This document shows, piece by piece, positions 26,370-34,683 of a DNA stretch of 61,982 nucleotides. A program made the position numbers and the translations under genes. The notes below the pieces were generated by a model. It saw nothing but the letters and a program-made list of their open reading frames with translations. It was not told the origin of the DNA and did not search any database. Positions within the stretch are counted from its first letter, which is position 1; each line of letters opens with the position of its first letter. Source of the DNA: Bacteroidota bacterium (GTDB taxonomy: Bacteria; Bacteroidota; Bacteroidia; Bacteroidales; UBA10428); contig JAEZZA010000024.1 of assembly GCA_023442525.1 (NCBI GenBank), positions 1 to 61,982 on the forward strand. The letters run 5' to 3'.

Positions 26370-27425
26370 TTACTTATTATAAAAGCTCGTATACCAGTGG
26401 GTGAAATTCCGGATCCCGTCTTTAATAGGATAACCGGGCTTATAATTAAAATCGTGGGATAATTCTGAAACATCGGCCCATGTTTTGGGCACGTCACCCA
26501 ATTGCATGGGTCGGTAAATGATCTCTGCCTTCTTACCCAGATTCTCTTCAATGGCCCTGATAAAGTCCATCAGGTTTACAGGACTGCTGTTTCCGATGTT
26601 GTAAACCCGGTACGGTGCGCGCGACGACGATGGATCGGGTAGTTTACCGCTCCAGTTGCCATTACCTTTTGGTGGTTCCTGTGTCACGATACGTGTAATA
26701 CCCTCAATTATATCGTCGATATAAGTGAAATCTCTCTGCATGTCGCCATTGTTGAAAACCTCTATGGGCTGGCCATCGGCAATGGCCCTGGTGAATATGA
26801 ACAATGCCATATCGGGCCTTCCCCAGGGACCGTATACCGTGAAAAACCTGAGGCCTGTAGTGGGCAATCCGAACAGGTGGCTGTAGGTATGTGCCATGAG
26901 CTCATTGCTCTTTTTTGATGCGGCGTAAAGGCTGATCGGATGATCTACATTATGTGATTCCGAGAAAGGAATTTCTTCGTTAAGTCCGTACACGCTTGAA
27001 CTACTCGCGTATACCAGGTGTTTTACCTTATGGTGACGGCTGGCTTCAAGTATATTGATAAAACCTACAATATTGCTGTCGATATAGGCATGAGGGTTGG
27101 TTAAACTGTACCTTACCCCTGCTTGTGCGGCCAGATTACAAACCCTGTCGAATTGTTCTTCTCCGAATAGCCGGTTGATCCGTTCCCGGTCTTCAAGCTG
27201 CATCTGGATAAATCGATAATTACCGAACTTTGTACTGTGAACCGGTTTTCCGTATTCTATCGAAGTTCCGTCAATGCCCGTTTCGTTAAGCCGGGCGTAT
27301 TTCAGACTTACATCGTAATAATCGTTGATGCTGTCAATTCCGATCACTTCATGACCTTCGTTGAGTAACCTTTTGGCCAGGTGAAAACCTATAAATCCTG
27401 CCGTTCCTGTAATTAACACCTTCAT
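26370..27425 (-). CDS. UDP-glucuronate 4-epimerase-like NAD-dependent epimerase (CapI-like)
   Basis: This 351-residue extended SDR has the GTAGFIGFHLAKRLL dinucleotide motif at the N-terminus and the YAASKKSNE active-site stretch with catalytic Tyr and Lys near residue 165. It also has the signature GIDSINDYYDVSLKYARL and FTVYGPWGRPDMALF. The last two are typical of UDP-glucuronate 4-epimerases (CapI/LpsL), which make UDP-galacturonate. It carries a short insert of about 20 residues near 255 (GNGNWSGKLPDPSSSRAP). It needs UDP-glucuronate, so either the dehydrogenase at 9343 or an enzyme elsewhere must supply it. A gap of about 160 bp follows before wza. Confidence 0.87.
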   Translation of the reverse strand: MKVLITGTAGFIGFHLAKRLLNEGHEVIGIDSINDYYDVSLKYARLNETGIDGTSIEYGKPVHSTKFGNYRFIQMQLEDRERINRLFGEEQFDRVCNLAAQAGVRYSLTNPHAYIDSNIVGFINILEASRHHKVKHLVYASSSSVYGLNEEIPFSESHNVDHPISLYAASKKSNELMAHTYSHLFGLPTTGLRFFTVYGPWGRPDMALFIFTRAIADGQPIEVFNNGDMQRDFTYIDDIIEGITRIVTQEPPKGNGNWSGKLPDPSSSRAPYRVYNIGNSSPVNLMDFIRAIEENLGKKAEIIYRPMQLGDVPKTWADVSELSHDFNYKPGYPIKDGIRNFTHWYTSFYNK

Positions 27426-27437
27426 GCTGTAATAATA

Positions 27438-28913
27438 CTAAAATTCCCCGAATCTACCATCTTTTCCGACTGTAGCCATAATTCCGGCACAATTTTCATA
27501 CAATCCTCCCTGGTCAAGTGCAATTTGAATTCCTATATGCATGCCCTTTTTCAACTCCCTTACCGATGAAAGGTAGCCCGAGAACTGTTCGGTTTCAGGG
27601 AAAATTCCATCAGGTTCATCATGGTTTATACCACCGTCCCATATCTTACCGTTTTTGGCCGTCAGATAGTGCCCGTAATTTTTCGAATAGGAAAGTTTGC
27701 ACAGAATGTTCCATTTATACAGGTCGATATCAAATCCGGCATGAAATAAGGCAATCCGGTTATTATGGAATGCCTGTCCCGAAGCTCGCGGGAACCCATC
27801 CTTAAGGTAGGCGTCATTGCTGATAAATGGGTTTCCGATGCCGGATTCCATGTACGACCAGCCCTTTGGATAATAGCTGTTGTTGTAATAATTCTCGTAG
27901 GGCGAGGTGGTTTCGGGCGACCATGTTTCTCCGGCCTGGTTTTTAGTGTAGAGGAATTCAATCACAAATCGGTTCCATTGTAAATTACGTTCCACGTCTT
28001 TTCGGTTGGCAATGCTGAGACCCGTCAGACCGTCTCTCAGATTGGCAAGGTAATACAGTGCTCCGGCATCGTAGATGAATTGCCGGTAAATGAAAAGCCT
28101 TACGCCGGTGAAATCGTACGAAAGGGCCATATCGATCGAGCCGAGATGATTGCCAACACGTGTAGCCTTGATCTCACCGTTATTATAGGCTTTGCCGAGA
28201 TTCACATAATAAATGGTCTGCAGGAAATTCAATTCGTAATCTTCGTGATTAAATCGATTTCTTTCATCACCCCATACTGCCTGATGGTTAAATCCCCCGT
28301 AAAGATTTAATTTCCAGTTGGGCTTACCCATTCTTCCGTACAGCGATTGCTGCAGGAAATACGTTTTGCTTTCGAGCCAGCCGTGGGCGTAGGTGCCTTT
28401 GATCGAGAACAAGCCGTCGAACCAGGGGATGGTATAATAATCGGGAATGGATAGTTGAATTTTGGGAATTCCCAGGGCATTTCCTGAAACCGACCACGAT
28501 CCGGACGAGAGCAGGGTATCGTGAAGTCCCGTGACATCCTTCGCGCGACCAGCCATAAGCTCGAAGATACCGTATTTGATTTTGCCATAGCCTTCGATTA
28601 GGGTAAACCATGACGGAGGTTCCACAGTGGATTTGCCGGAACCTTCGCCGGCATTGAAGCGGGCTTCGGCGCCTATTCCCCAGTCGAATTTTTTGGGAGT
28701 GGGGGAGTAATTCTTGTGGATTGATCCGGTAAGTCCTGCCGAAAAGCCGGAAGATGGAAGGCTGCCGAATTGGTTCGACCGCATCCAGAAGGGAACTTCG
28801 GGGCTGTTGTAACCCGTCGTGAGGTTCAGACCGATGTCAACCGGGAGTTGTTGTGCCTGCATGAGTGCAGTCGCGAGCGTGAACAGGAATGCCAGAATGG
28901 GTTTTTGTTTCAT
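27438..28913 (-). CDS. wzi: Wzi-family capsule assembly outer-membrane protein
   Basis: The protein has a signal peptide (MKQKPILAFLFTLATALMQAQ) and then a long beta-strand-rich barrel of about 470 residues with many alternating aromatic strands, consistent with the Caps_assemb_Wzi family (Wzi of E. coli is an 18-strand outer-membrane barrel that binds capsule at the surface). The ATG at 28913 is chosen over an upstream TTG at 28925. It is the first gene of the long minus-strand operon and probably anchors the finished polymer. A consensus -7 box lies just upstream. Confidence 0.83.
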   Translation of the reverse strand: MKQKPILAFLFTLATALMQAQQLPVDIGLNLTTGYNSPEVPFWMRSNQFGSLPSSGFSAGLTGSIHKNYSPTPKKFDWGIGAEARFNAGEGSGKSTVEPPSWFTLIEGYGKIKYGIFELMAGRAKDVTGLHDTLLSSGSWSVSGNALGIPKIQLSIPDYYTIPWFDGLFSIKGTYAHGWLESKTYFLQQSLYGRMGKPNWKLNLYGGFNHQAVWGDERNRFNHEDYELNFLQTIYYVNLGKAYNNGEIKATRVGNHLGSIDMALSYDFTGVRLFIYRQFIYDAGALYYLANLRDGLTGLSIANRKDVERNLQWNRFVIEFLYTKNQAGETWSPETTSPYENYYNNSYYPKGWSYMESGIGNPFISNDAYLKDGFPRASGQAFHNNRIALFHAGFDIDLYKWNILCKLSYSKNYGHYLTAKNGKIWDGGINHDEPDGIFPETEQFSGYLSSVRELKKGMHIGIQIALDQGGLYENCAGIMATVGKDGRFGEF

Positions 28914-28938
28914 GCTATTCTCCAATGAGTGTGAAGAT

Positions 28939-28946
28939 CAAATGTA
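28939..28946 (-). promoter_or_regulatory. Probable -7 box for the capsule operon
   Basis: The minus strand reads TACATTTG here, matching TAnnTTTG, about 26 bp upstream of the wzi start. The -33 region is not a good TTTG match. The divergent plus-strand gene has its own promoter 180 bp away. This is the only good candidate ahead of the first capsule gene, so it likely drives the 28-kb minus-strand transcript. Confidence 0.45.
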
Positions 28947-29103
28947 ATTGAAATAGAGATACTTTAATACTAAAGTTGACAACCGTAACATATTATTTGA
29001 TAAATCAACATTTTCACAGGAGCGCAGCGACTGGTAGCGCCTATCCCCGCGACCATAACCCGGCACAGGGTGCGACCTGTCTCCAGACTGCTACATTTCA
29101 AAA

Positions 29104-29134
29104 TTGCAACGGTTCGATTTTTGTAGTAACTTTG
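29104..29134 (+). promoter_or_regulatory. Promoter of the DUF6702 gene
   Basis: ATTG at 29103-29106 (weak -33 element) is followed after 20 bp by TAACTTTG at 29127-29134, an exact -7 match to TAnnTTTG. Transcription would start near 29141, leaving a short leader of about 15 nt before the ATG at 29156. The close spacing supports that ATG over the upstream in-frame one at 28976. Confidence 0.6.
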
Positions 29135-29155
29135 ACATCCTTAGCCGATAAAAGC

Positions 29156-29731
29156 ATGTTTGTTACAGTTTTACTCCTGACAGTCGCAACCTTTTCACCG
29201 GTAATGCATCCTCTACATGTGGCCTATACAAATATTGATATTAACAGAGAGGAGAAAACCATTTATGTGACGCATAAAATATTCACGCAGGACTTTACCC
29301 TGCTGTTTGCACATCTTTTCGAGAAAACTATCGAACCCCAACCCGACATTGAATTCACCCAGGCCGAAAAAGACCTGATTGCTCACTATATGAAATACCG
29401 CTTCAACCTGGTATGTGATTCAGATACTCTCGATTTGGATTATACCGGCAAGGAAATGGATGAAGAATCACTGTTCCTCCGGTATAAGGCCCCTTTACCC
29501 GAAAATGGTATTAATGAATTAACCATTAATAACCTGCTCTTGCTGGATCTCTACATGGACCAGACCAACCTTGTAATTGTCAATATCGACGATCAGGAAA
29601 AAGGATTTCGATTCGACTGGGATAATCGTATTCACTCGGTGCCGTTGGCGGTTGAGGTCCGAAGGGGACAAGCGCTGCTCGCAGTCTCCGGACTGCTGCC
29701 AGATTCATATTTATGTGTAGCTAACAAGTAA
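29156..29731 (+). CDS. DUF6702 family secreted protein
   Basis: After a signal peptide (MFVTVLLLTVATFSPVMHP) comes a domain of about 150 residues (HVAYTNIDINREEKTIYVTHKIFTQDFTLLF) that I recognise as the DUF6702 pattern of Bacteroidota, function unknown. The ATG at 29156 is chosen because it follows the promoter and begins the signal peptide; the frame is open further upstream but translates dispersed repeat sequence. The last about 20 residues (QALLAVSGLLPDSYLCVANK) are encoded by a copy of an intergenic palindromic repeat, so the native C-terminus may have been lengthened by repeat invasion. It is followed 13 bp later by a T9SS cargo gene. Confidence 0.8.
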   Translation: MFVTVLLLTVATFSPVMHPLHVAYTNIDINREEKTIYVTHKIFTQDFTLLFAHLFEKTIEPQPDIEFTQAEKDLIAHYMKYRFNLVCDSDTLDLDYTGKEMDEESLFLRYKAPLPENGINELTINNLLLLDLYMDQTNLVIVNIDDQEKGFRFDWDNRIHSVPLAVEVRRGQALLAVSGLLPDSYLCVANK

Positions 29732-29744
29732 CTAATCACTCTTA

Positions 29745-32369
29745 ATGAAATATTTCTCTTCTATATTTCTGCTACTTCTGCTGCCACTGACCCTGTTTGC
29801 AACTCACAACAGGGCGGGACAGATCACTTTCGAAAAGGTGGGGGAGTATACTTACCGGGTTACGGTTACCACCTTTACCTATTCAAAAAGTCCTGCCGAC
29901 AGGCCTGACCTTATTGTTGAATGGGGCGATAATTCATCGTCGGTCGTACTAAGAAATGAAAAGAGAGGACTGGCCAACGATTACAACCTCAATACATATT
30001 CCACCACTCACACCTTTCCCGGTCCCGGAGTTTACGAGATACTGATGCAGGATCCCAACCGCAATTTCGGAATCAACAACATACCCAATTCTGTCAATGT
30101 CATCTTCTCCATCAAGACCACGCTGGTTATCAGTCCCGAAGTGGGAGGCAACAGTTCTCCCCGCCTGTTGAATTTTCCAATCGACCGTGCCGCCAGGGGG
30201 CATATATTCATTCACAACCCTTCGGCCTACGATCCTGACGGCGACAGCCTCTCCTACAAGCTTACCATCTGCACCGAACAGGATGGCCGTCAAATTACAA
30301 ATTACGAGTTCCCCGAAGCCAGTGACACGCTTTATGTTGATCCTGTCAACGGCGATTTCGTGTGGTTCGCCCCTACAGATACCGGAAAATACAACGTGGC
30401 CATCAATATCGAAGAATGGAGACAGGGTGTGAAAATCGGCAATATCACCCGTGATATGCAGATCAATGTATACGAAACCGATAATAATCCTCCTGTAAAC
30501 ACCGGCATGCGTAACCTTTGCGTGGAAGCCGGTTCGGTGGTCGAATTGCAGTTGACCAGCACCGACGCGGATAACGATTCGGTACGTCAGAGTATAATAG
30601 GAGGACCCATGGTAGTTTCTTCCTCGCCGGCCACATTCACCAGGGTTGCCCGCGATCTGGGCGCCACATCCTCCGTGTTCAGATGGCAGACCACCTGCGA
30701 CCACATTCGCAAACAGCCCTGGCAGATAACTCTTAAAAGCGAAGACGTTACCACCGACATTCAGCTTGTTGATATCGATAATTTCCATATCCGGGTTGTA
30801 GCTCCCTCACCCAAAAACCTGGCAACATCTTCCACCAGTTCCGAGATCAATTTAACCTGGGATCCGGTTACCTGCGGTAACGTGGCAGGCTATCATATTT
30901 ACCGTCGCGAAGGGAGTTCGGGATTTACACCCGACAGCTGCCAGACCGGCGTTCCTGCATCCTCAGGCTATGTCAGGATAGGCACAGTCACCGGCGCCAA
31001 TAATGCTTCGTTTTCCGATGATAACCATGGGGAAGGACTGGTTCAGGGAATTGACTATTGCTATATCGTTACATCTTTCTATCCCGATGGAAGCGAAAGT
31101 TTTGCTTCGGCGGAAATATGTAATACGCTTATTCCGGGCTTCCCGTCACTCCTCAACGTAAGTGTGGAAACAATCAGTGAAACCGCCGGAAGCATATTCG
31201 TCGCCTGGGCCAAACCCCGGAATTTTGATACGATTTCTGCTCCGGGCCCTTATCTGTTTGAAGTATACCGTTCCACCACCGGTAATGCGGGCGACTTCAC
31301 ACTGGTGGGTACCATACCTACGACAACACTCGACGATACCACCTTCACCGATACGGGAATCAATACCCTGGTGTTCCCTTACTACTATTCGGTGAAAATG
31401 TACAACAATACTCCCGGTAACCAATTTGAGATGCGCCCCGGCGAAAGTGAAGTTGCATCCTCCCTATACATTCAGATCACTCCCGATGATAACACGCTAA
31501 CGCTGAACTTTATAAAACGCGCTCCCTGGATAAACAACCAGTTTGTCATTTACCGGAGTCCGGACCCTACCTTGCCATACGACTCGCTTACCACAATTGG
31601 AAGCAATGTATATGTCGACGCCGGTTTGAAAAACGGTGTTACCTATTATTACCAGGTAAAGAGTCTGGGATGGCGTCCTTTTGAAAATGCAATCTTTACC
31701 AACAGCAATATGTCGCATATTAATTCCGGCGCGGCAGTCGATATCACTCCTCCATGTGCACCGGTACTCGATGTGCAATCGCTCTGCGACAGTAGCGCGA
31801 TGAATGTGCTTACATGGACAAATCCCAATAACAGTTGCGCCAACGACGTGGTGAGATATAAAATTTATTACTCGCAGGCAATTGAACTGCCTCTTGATTC
31901 AATAGCCGGAACCTTTTCTGCAACGGATACGCTGTTCAATCACCTGTTCCAGCCCGGACAGACACTTGCTGCCTGTTATGCAGTCGCGGCCGTCGATTCG
32001 TTCGGGAACGAAAGTCCTATGTCGGGAAGGGTTTGCGTCGACAAATGCCTTTTGTATTCCCTTCCCAATGTATTTACACCTAATGACGACGGCATCCATG
32101 ATGAATACAAGTCGATTAACCTGAACGGAGTGATCGAAAAGGTAGATATCAAGATCTTTAACCGCTACGGACAACTTGTTTTTGAAACTTCCGACCCCGA
32201 CATCAACTGGAAAGGTACTTACAGAAATACTGATACCCGGTTACGTTCGGGCGTCTACTATTATATTTGCGACGTGTACGAACCCAGAATAAGTGGTATC
32301 GAGATTCGTACACTCACCGGTTTTATTCACTTATATACCGATAAAAATGCGGAGGTACAAACGAAATAA
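29745..32369 (+). CDS. Secreted protein with FN3-like domains and T9SS type B C-terminal domain
   Basis: An 874-residue secreted protein. It has a signal peptide (MKYFSSIFLLLLLPLTLFA), a PKD-like N-terminal region common in Bacteroidota (THNRAGQITFEKVGEYTYRVTV... VEWGDN), fibronectin type III-like repeats from about residue 355 (NLTWDPVTCGNVAGYHIYRRE, VAWAKPRNFDT, LTWTNPNNSCANDVVRYKIYY), and a gliding-motility type C-terminal domain (LPNVFTPNDDGIHDEY... NRYGQLVFET... YYYICDV) that directs type IX secretion (type B). It is probably a surface or extracellular adhesin-like protein. Its stop overlaps the TPR gene by 23 bp. T9SS machinery itself is not in the window. Confidence 0.9.
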   Translation: MKYFSSIFLLLLLPLTLFATHNRAGQITFEKVGEYTYRVTVTTFTYSKSPADRPDLIVEWGDNSSSVVLRNEKRGLANDYNLNTYSTTHTFPGPGVYEILMQDPNRNFGINNIPNSVNVIFSIKTTLVISPEVGGNSSPRLLNFPIDRAARGHIFIHNPSAYDPDGDSLSYKLTICTEQDGRQITNYEFPEASDTLYVDPVNGDFVWFAPTDTGKYNVAINIEEWRQGVKIGNITRDMQINVYETDNNPPVNTGMRNLCVEAGSVVELQLTSTDADNDSVRQSIIGGPMVVSSSPATFTRVARDLGATSSVFRWQTTCDHIRKQPWQITLKSEDVTTDIQLVDIDNFHIRVVAPSPKNLATSSTSSEINLTWDPVTCGNVAGYHIYRREGSSGFTPDSCQTGVPASSGYVRIGTVTGANNASFSDDNHGEGLVQGIDYCYIVTSFYPDGSESFASAEICNTLIPGFPSLLNVSVETISETAGSIFVAWAKPRNFDTISAPGPYLFEVYRSTTGNAGDFTLVGTIPTTTLDDTTFTDTGINTLVFPYYYSVKMYNNTPGNQFEMRPGESEVASSLYIQITPDDNTLTLNFIKRAPWINNQFVIYRSPDPTLPYDSLTTIGSNVYVDAGLKNGVTYYYQVKSLGWRPFENAIFTNSNMSHINSGAAVDITPPCAPVLDVQSLCDSSAMNVLTWTNPNNSCANDVVRYKIYYSQAIELPLDSIAGTFSATDTLFNHLFQPGQTLAACYAVAAVDSFGNESPMSGRVCVDKCLLYSLPNVFTPNDDGIHDEYKSINLNGVIEKVDIKIFNRYGQLVFETSDPDINWKGTYRNTDTRLRSGVYYYICDVYEPRISGIEIRTLTGFIHLYTDKNAEVQTK

Positions 32370-33567
32370 TTATCTGGCTCTCATTCTGATTTTTCTTCCC
32401 CTTATTTCTTTCTCACAGACCGATGAGCAGTACCTGGCGGGAAATGCATACCTGGTGAAAGGCGAATACCGGAAGGCTGCAGAAAGCCTGTCGCTAGCCA
32501 TCAGCAGGAATAATTCCGATGAAAACCTGTATATAAGGAGAGGACAGGCATTGCTGAATGATCATGATACGGAAAAAGCAATTGCCGATTTCAATGAGGC
32601 AAACCTGATCCATCCGAATTCAGCCAATATATGGCTTGCCCGTGCTTACGCCATGGATGGAAATGAGGCGGAGGCTATAAAGTTCTTGCGGGAATATTTG
32701 AAATCGGATTTCAAACTGGGAGAGGATAGTATAAAAAAAGATCCGGCATTTAAGTTATTGCGCGGATCTTCGGAGTGGATGGCTTTGTGGGAAAACGATT
32801 GGTACAGCGACGCTGAAAAGTCGATTGCCGATGCCCGTTATTATGCCAGGGGGAAACAGACCGACCAGGCTATTTCAGTGCTAGACAATGCCCTGTCGAA
32901 GAATCCGGAAAATACGGCGCTGATGGCCGAACGGGGTAAAATTTTTATGGCCGGGGGGAATTATGCCGCTGCTGCAGGCGATTTCTCTTCAGCGCTTGGC
33001 AAGGATAAGTTGAATCCGGATTTGTACGCCAAAAGAGGATTGGCGATGCTCAAGCAGGAAAAATACCGTGAGGCGGTAAATGATTATAACCGTGCCCTGC
33101 GCACCGATCCTGCCCGTTTCGAATTGTATCTGCAGAGAGCACAGGCGTATGCTGGCCAGTTAAACTGGCAACAGGCTATAAAAGATGTACAGTTGTATCT
33201 GAAATATTTTGGCAACGATCAGAAAGCATTGTTCCAGTGCGGGGAATACCACTATGCTTCGGGCGATAATATCAACGCGCTGCGGTATTTCAACGCCAAT
33301 CTGAAAGAAGATCCGAACAACGCGTTGTATTATAAGGCACGTGGTAAAACGTACTTAAATACCCCTACAAAAGGATATGCCCTGAACGATCTGTCGATGT
33401 CACTCGACCTGAACCCGGGCGATGCGGAAACATGGATGTATCATGGTATTGCTGCCATACAGACAGGCGACAAAACCACCGGCTGCTCAAGCCTCACCCG
33501 CGCCTTCCAACTCGGTAGCAAAGAAGCCGTGAAATACCTGATAGATAACGGTTGCAAGCAGCAGTAG
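32347..33567 (+). CDS. Tetratricopeptide-repeat protein with signal peptide
   Basis: A signal peptide (MRRYKRNNYLALILIFLPLISFSQ) is followed by about nine TPR-like 34-residue repeats, recognisable by AYLVKGEYRKAAESLSLAI, RGQALLNDHDTEKAIADFNEA and RGLAMLKQEKYREAVNDYNRAL. I start it at the ATG at 32347, overlapping the previous gene by 23 bp; an ORF extends upstream but lacks a signal sequence. TPR proteins of this type act as periplasmic or outer-membrane adaptors. Coupling to a T9SS cargo gene suggests a joint function, but this is inference. Confidence 0.85.
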   Translation: MRRYKRNNYLALILIFLPLISFSQTDEQYLAGNAYLVKGEYRKAAESLSLAISRNNSDENLYIRRGQALLNDHDTEKAIADFNEANLIHPNSANIWLARAYAMDGNEAEAIKFLREYLKSDFKLGEDSIKKDPAFKLLRGSSEWMALWENDWYSDAEKSIADARYYARGKQTDQAISVLDNALSKNPENTALMAERGKIFMAGGNYAAAAGDFSSALGKDKLNPDLYAKRGLAMLKQEKYREAVNDYNRALRTDPARFELYLQRAQAYAGQLNWQQAIKDVQLYLKYFGNDQKALFQCGEYHYASGDNINALRYFNANLKEDPNNALYYKARGKTYLNTPTKGYALNDLSMSLDLNPGDAETWMYHGIAAIQTGDKTTGCSSLTRAFQLGSKEAVKYLIDNGCKQQ

Positions 33568-33586
33568 TGATTTTTGTCATATTATT

Positions 33587-33618
33587 TTTGCAATTGTTGT
33601 GATGGTGTATTATATTTG
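33587..33618 (+). promoter_or_regulatory. Promoter of the aromatic amino acid operon
   Basis: TTTG at 33587-33590, a 20-bp spacer and TATATTTG at 33611-33618 match the Bacteroidota primary sigma consensus (TTTG-N about 19-TAnnTTTG) exactly. Transcription would start about 33624, giving a leader of about 170 nt before pheA that includes a leader peptide and a terminator. Confidence 0.75.
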
Positions 33619-33636
33619 CAAAACATTTGTAAGAAT

Positions 33637-33693
33637 ATGAATCTTATAGTTAACAACGCTTTCTTCTTTTACTTTTATTTTAGGGTAACCTGA
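33637..33693 (+). CDS. Phe/Tyr leader peptide (attenuator), MNLIVNNAFFFYFYFRVT
   Basis: An 18-codon ORF starts at ATG 33637 and stops at TGA 33691-33693. Codons 9-15 are FFFYFYF: five Phe and two Tyr in a row, in a leader upstream of phenylalanine/tyrosine biosynthesis genes. The stop codon is one base from a GGGGC element that can pair with the terminator's 5' arm. This is the arrangement of a classical pheA/trp-type attenuation peptide. It is too short for automatic gene callers. An AGAAT stretch precedes the start; a strong Shine-Dalgarno is absent, as usual in Bacteroidota. Confidence 0.8.
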   Translation: MNLIVNNAFFFYFYFRVT

Positions 33694-33694
33694 A

Positions 33695-33742
33695 GGGGCG
33701 ATGTTTTGCTGTATGTAAAATATAAAGGATAATAAAGGCCCC
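33695..33742 (+). promoter_or_regulatory. Putative antiterminator pairing GGGGC with GCCCC
   Basis: GGGGC at 33695-33699, directly after the leader stop codon, is complementary to GCCCC at 33738-33742, which is also the 5' arm of the terminator. The two structures exclude each other. A ribosome at the leader stop would cover GGGGC and allow the terminator; a ribosome stalled at the upstream Phe/Tyr codons would leave it free. The helix is only 5 bp, so its strength needs folding analysis. Confidence 0.55.
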
Positions 33743-33766
33743 GTGAATAGCGGGGTTTTTTGTTTT
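33736..33766 (+). terminator. Intrinsic terminator of the attenuator
   Basis: CCCCG (33739-33743) and CGGGG (33751-33755) form a 5-bp GC stem with loop TGAATAG, flanked by A-rich sequence that can extend pairing, followed by TTTTTT at 33756-33761 and further Ts. It lies 35 bp upstream of pheA and inside the operon's leader, so it is an attenuator rather than an end-of-operon terminator. Confidence 0.75.
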
Positions 33767-33795
33767 AAATACTAACAGATCATGGAATTAAAAAA

Positions 33796-34650
33796 ATGAA
33801 TAATCCCACCAAAATGAAAGTCGCCATCCAGGGTGGATACGGCGCATTCCACGAAATAGCCGCCTACGGCTACTTCGGCAACGAGGATATCGAAATAGTG
33901 CCGCGCAACACATTCAAAGACCTGTTCACTGCACTGAAACAGGGAAAGGTGGATTTCGGAATCACCGCCATCGAAAATTCAATTGCCGGCAGCATCCTTC
34001 CCAACTACACCCTGTTGCTCGAATCGAACCTGCAGATTGTAGGCGAAATCTACCTCCGTGTAAAACAGAACCTCGTTGCACTATCCGGGCAAACCATTGC
34101 CGACATCAAAGAAGTATTTTCCCACCCCATGGCCATCCTCCAGTGCCAGCGCTTCTTCGACGACCATCCCGGGATCCGGCTGATCGATACAATTGACACC
34201 GCCCTGAGCGCTAAAGAAATAGCCGACAAAAAAATAAAGAATGCGGCAGCCATTTCATCTGCAAAGGCAGCGCGGAAATATGGCCTTGAAATTATCGCCG
34301 AAGGCATTGAAACACATAAAAAGAATTACACCCGCTTTTTGATTCTACAGGGAAAGAACGGCGATCATCACGACGTTACAGCCATCAATAAAGCATCCCT
34401 TACATTTGCTTTGGCACATAAGATCGGAGGGCTTTCAAAGGTGCTTTCGATACTGTCGTTCTATGATATCAACCTGGCTAAGGTACAATCAATGCCGATA
34501 ATCGGAAAGGACTGGGAATATCAGTTCTACGTGGATGTGGAAATCGAGAACTACCGGCATTATTACCAGGCAATCGAGGCTATACGGCCGTTTACCACAG
34601 GACTAACCATACTGGGGGAATATTTAAAAGGAAAAGCAATAATGGAGTAG
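33796..34650 (+). CDS. pheA: Prephenate dehydratase with C-terminal ACT domain
   Basis: Residues 7-185 form the prephenate dehydratase domain: VAIQGGYGAFHEIAAYGYF, GITAIENSIAGSI and the catalytic-site TRF in KKNYTRFLIL. Residues about 200-275 are an ACT domain (FALAHKIGGLSKVLSILSFYDINLAKVQSMPI), normally the site of phenylalanine feedback; here the usual GALV and ESRP motifs read GGLS and QSMP. The enzyme converts prephenate to phenylpyruvate. The start is the ATG at 33796, overlapping the stop of a 5-codon mini-ORF (MELKK at 33782) as ATGA. An ATG six codons later is an alternative. It is the first gene after the attenuator. Confidence 0.93.
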   Translation: MNNPTKMKVAIQGGYGAFHEIAAYGYFGNEDIEIVPRNTFKDLFTALKQGKVDFGITAIENSIAGSILPNYTLLLESNLQIVGEIYLRVKQNLVALSGQTIADIKEVFSHPMAILQCQRFFDDHPGIRLIDTIDTALSAKEIADKKIKNAAAISSAKAARKYGLEIIAEGIETHKKNYTRFLILQGKNGDHHDVTAINKASLTFALAHKIGGLSKVLSILSFYDINLAKVQSMPIIGKDWEYQFYVDVEIENYRHYYQAIEAIRPFTTGLTILGEYLKGKAIME

Positions 34651-34683
34651 TTTCAATTTGATTAACGATTTTAACCTTAATAT

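Noticed and set aside
26219..26551. 110-codon minus-strand ORF spanning the epimerase end and the wza gap
   Set aside because: It runs out of frame through the end of the epimerase gene and shows no family signature.
28976..29155. 60-codon upstream extension of the DUF6702 gene
   Set aside because: It crosses the predicted promoter and translates dispersed repeat sequence; the signal peptide begins at the ATG at 29156.
29949..30788. 279-codon minus-strand ORF
   Set aside because: It is antisense to the T9SS cargo gene, whose domains are clear.
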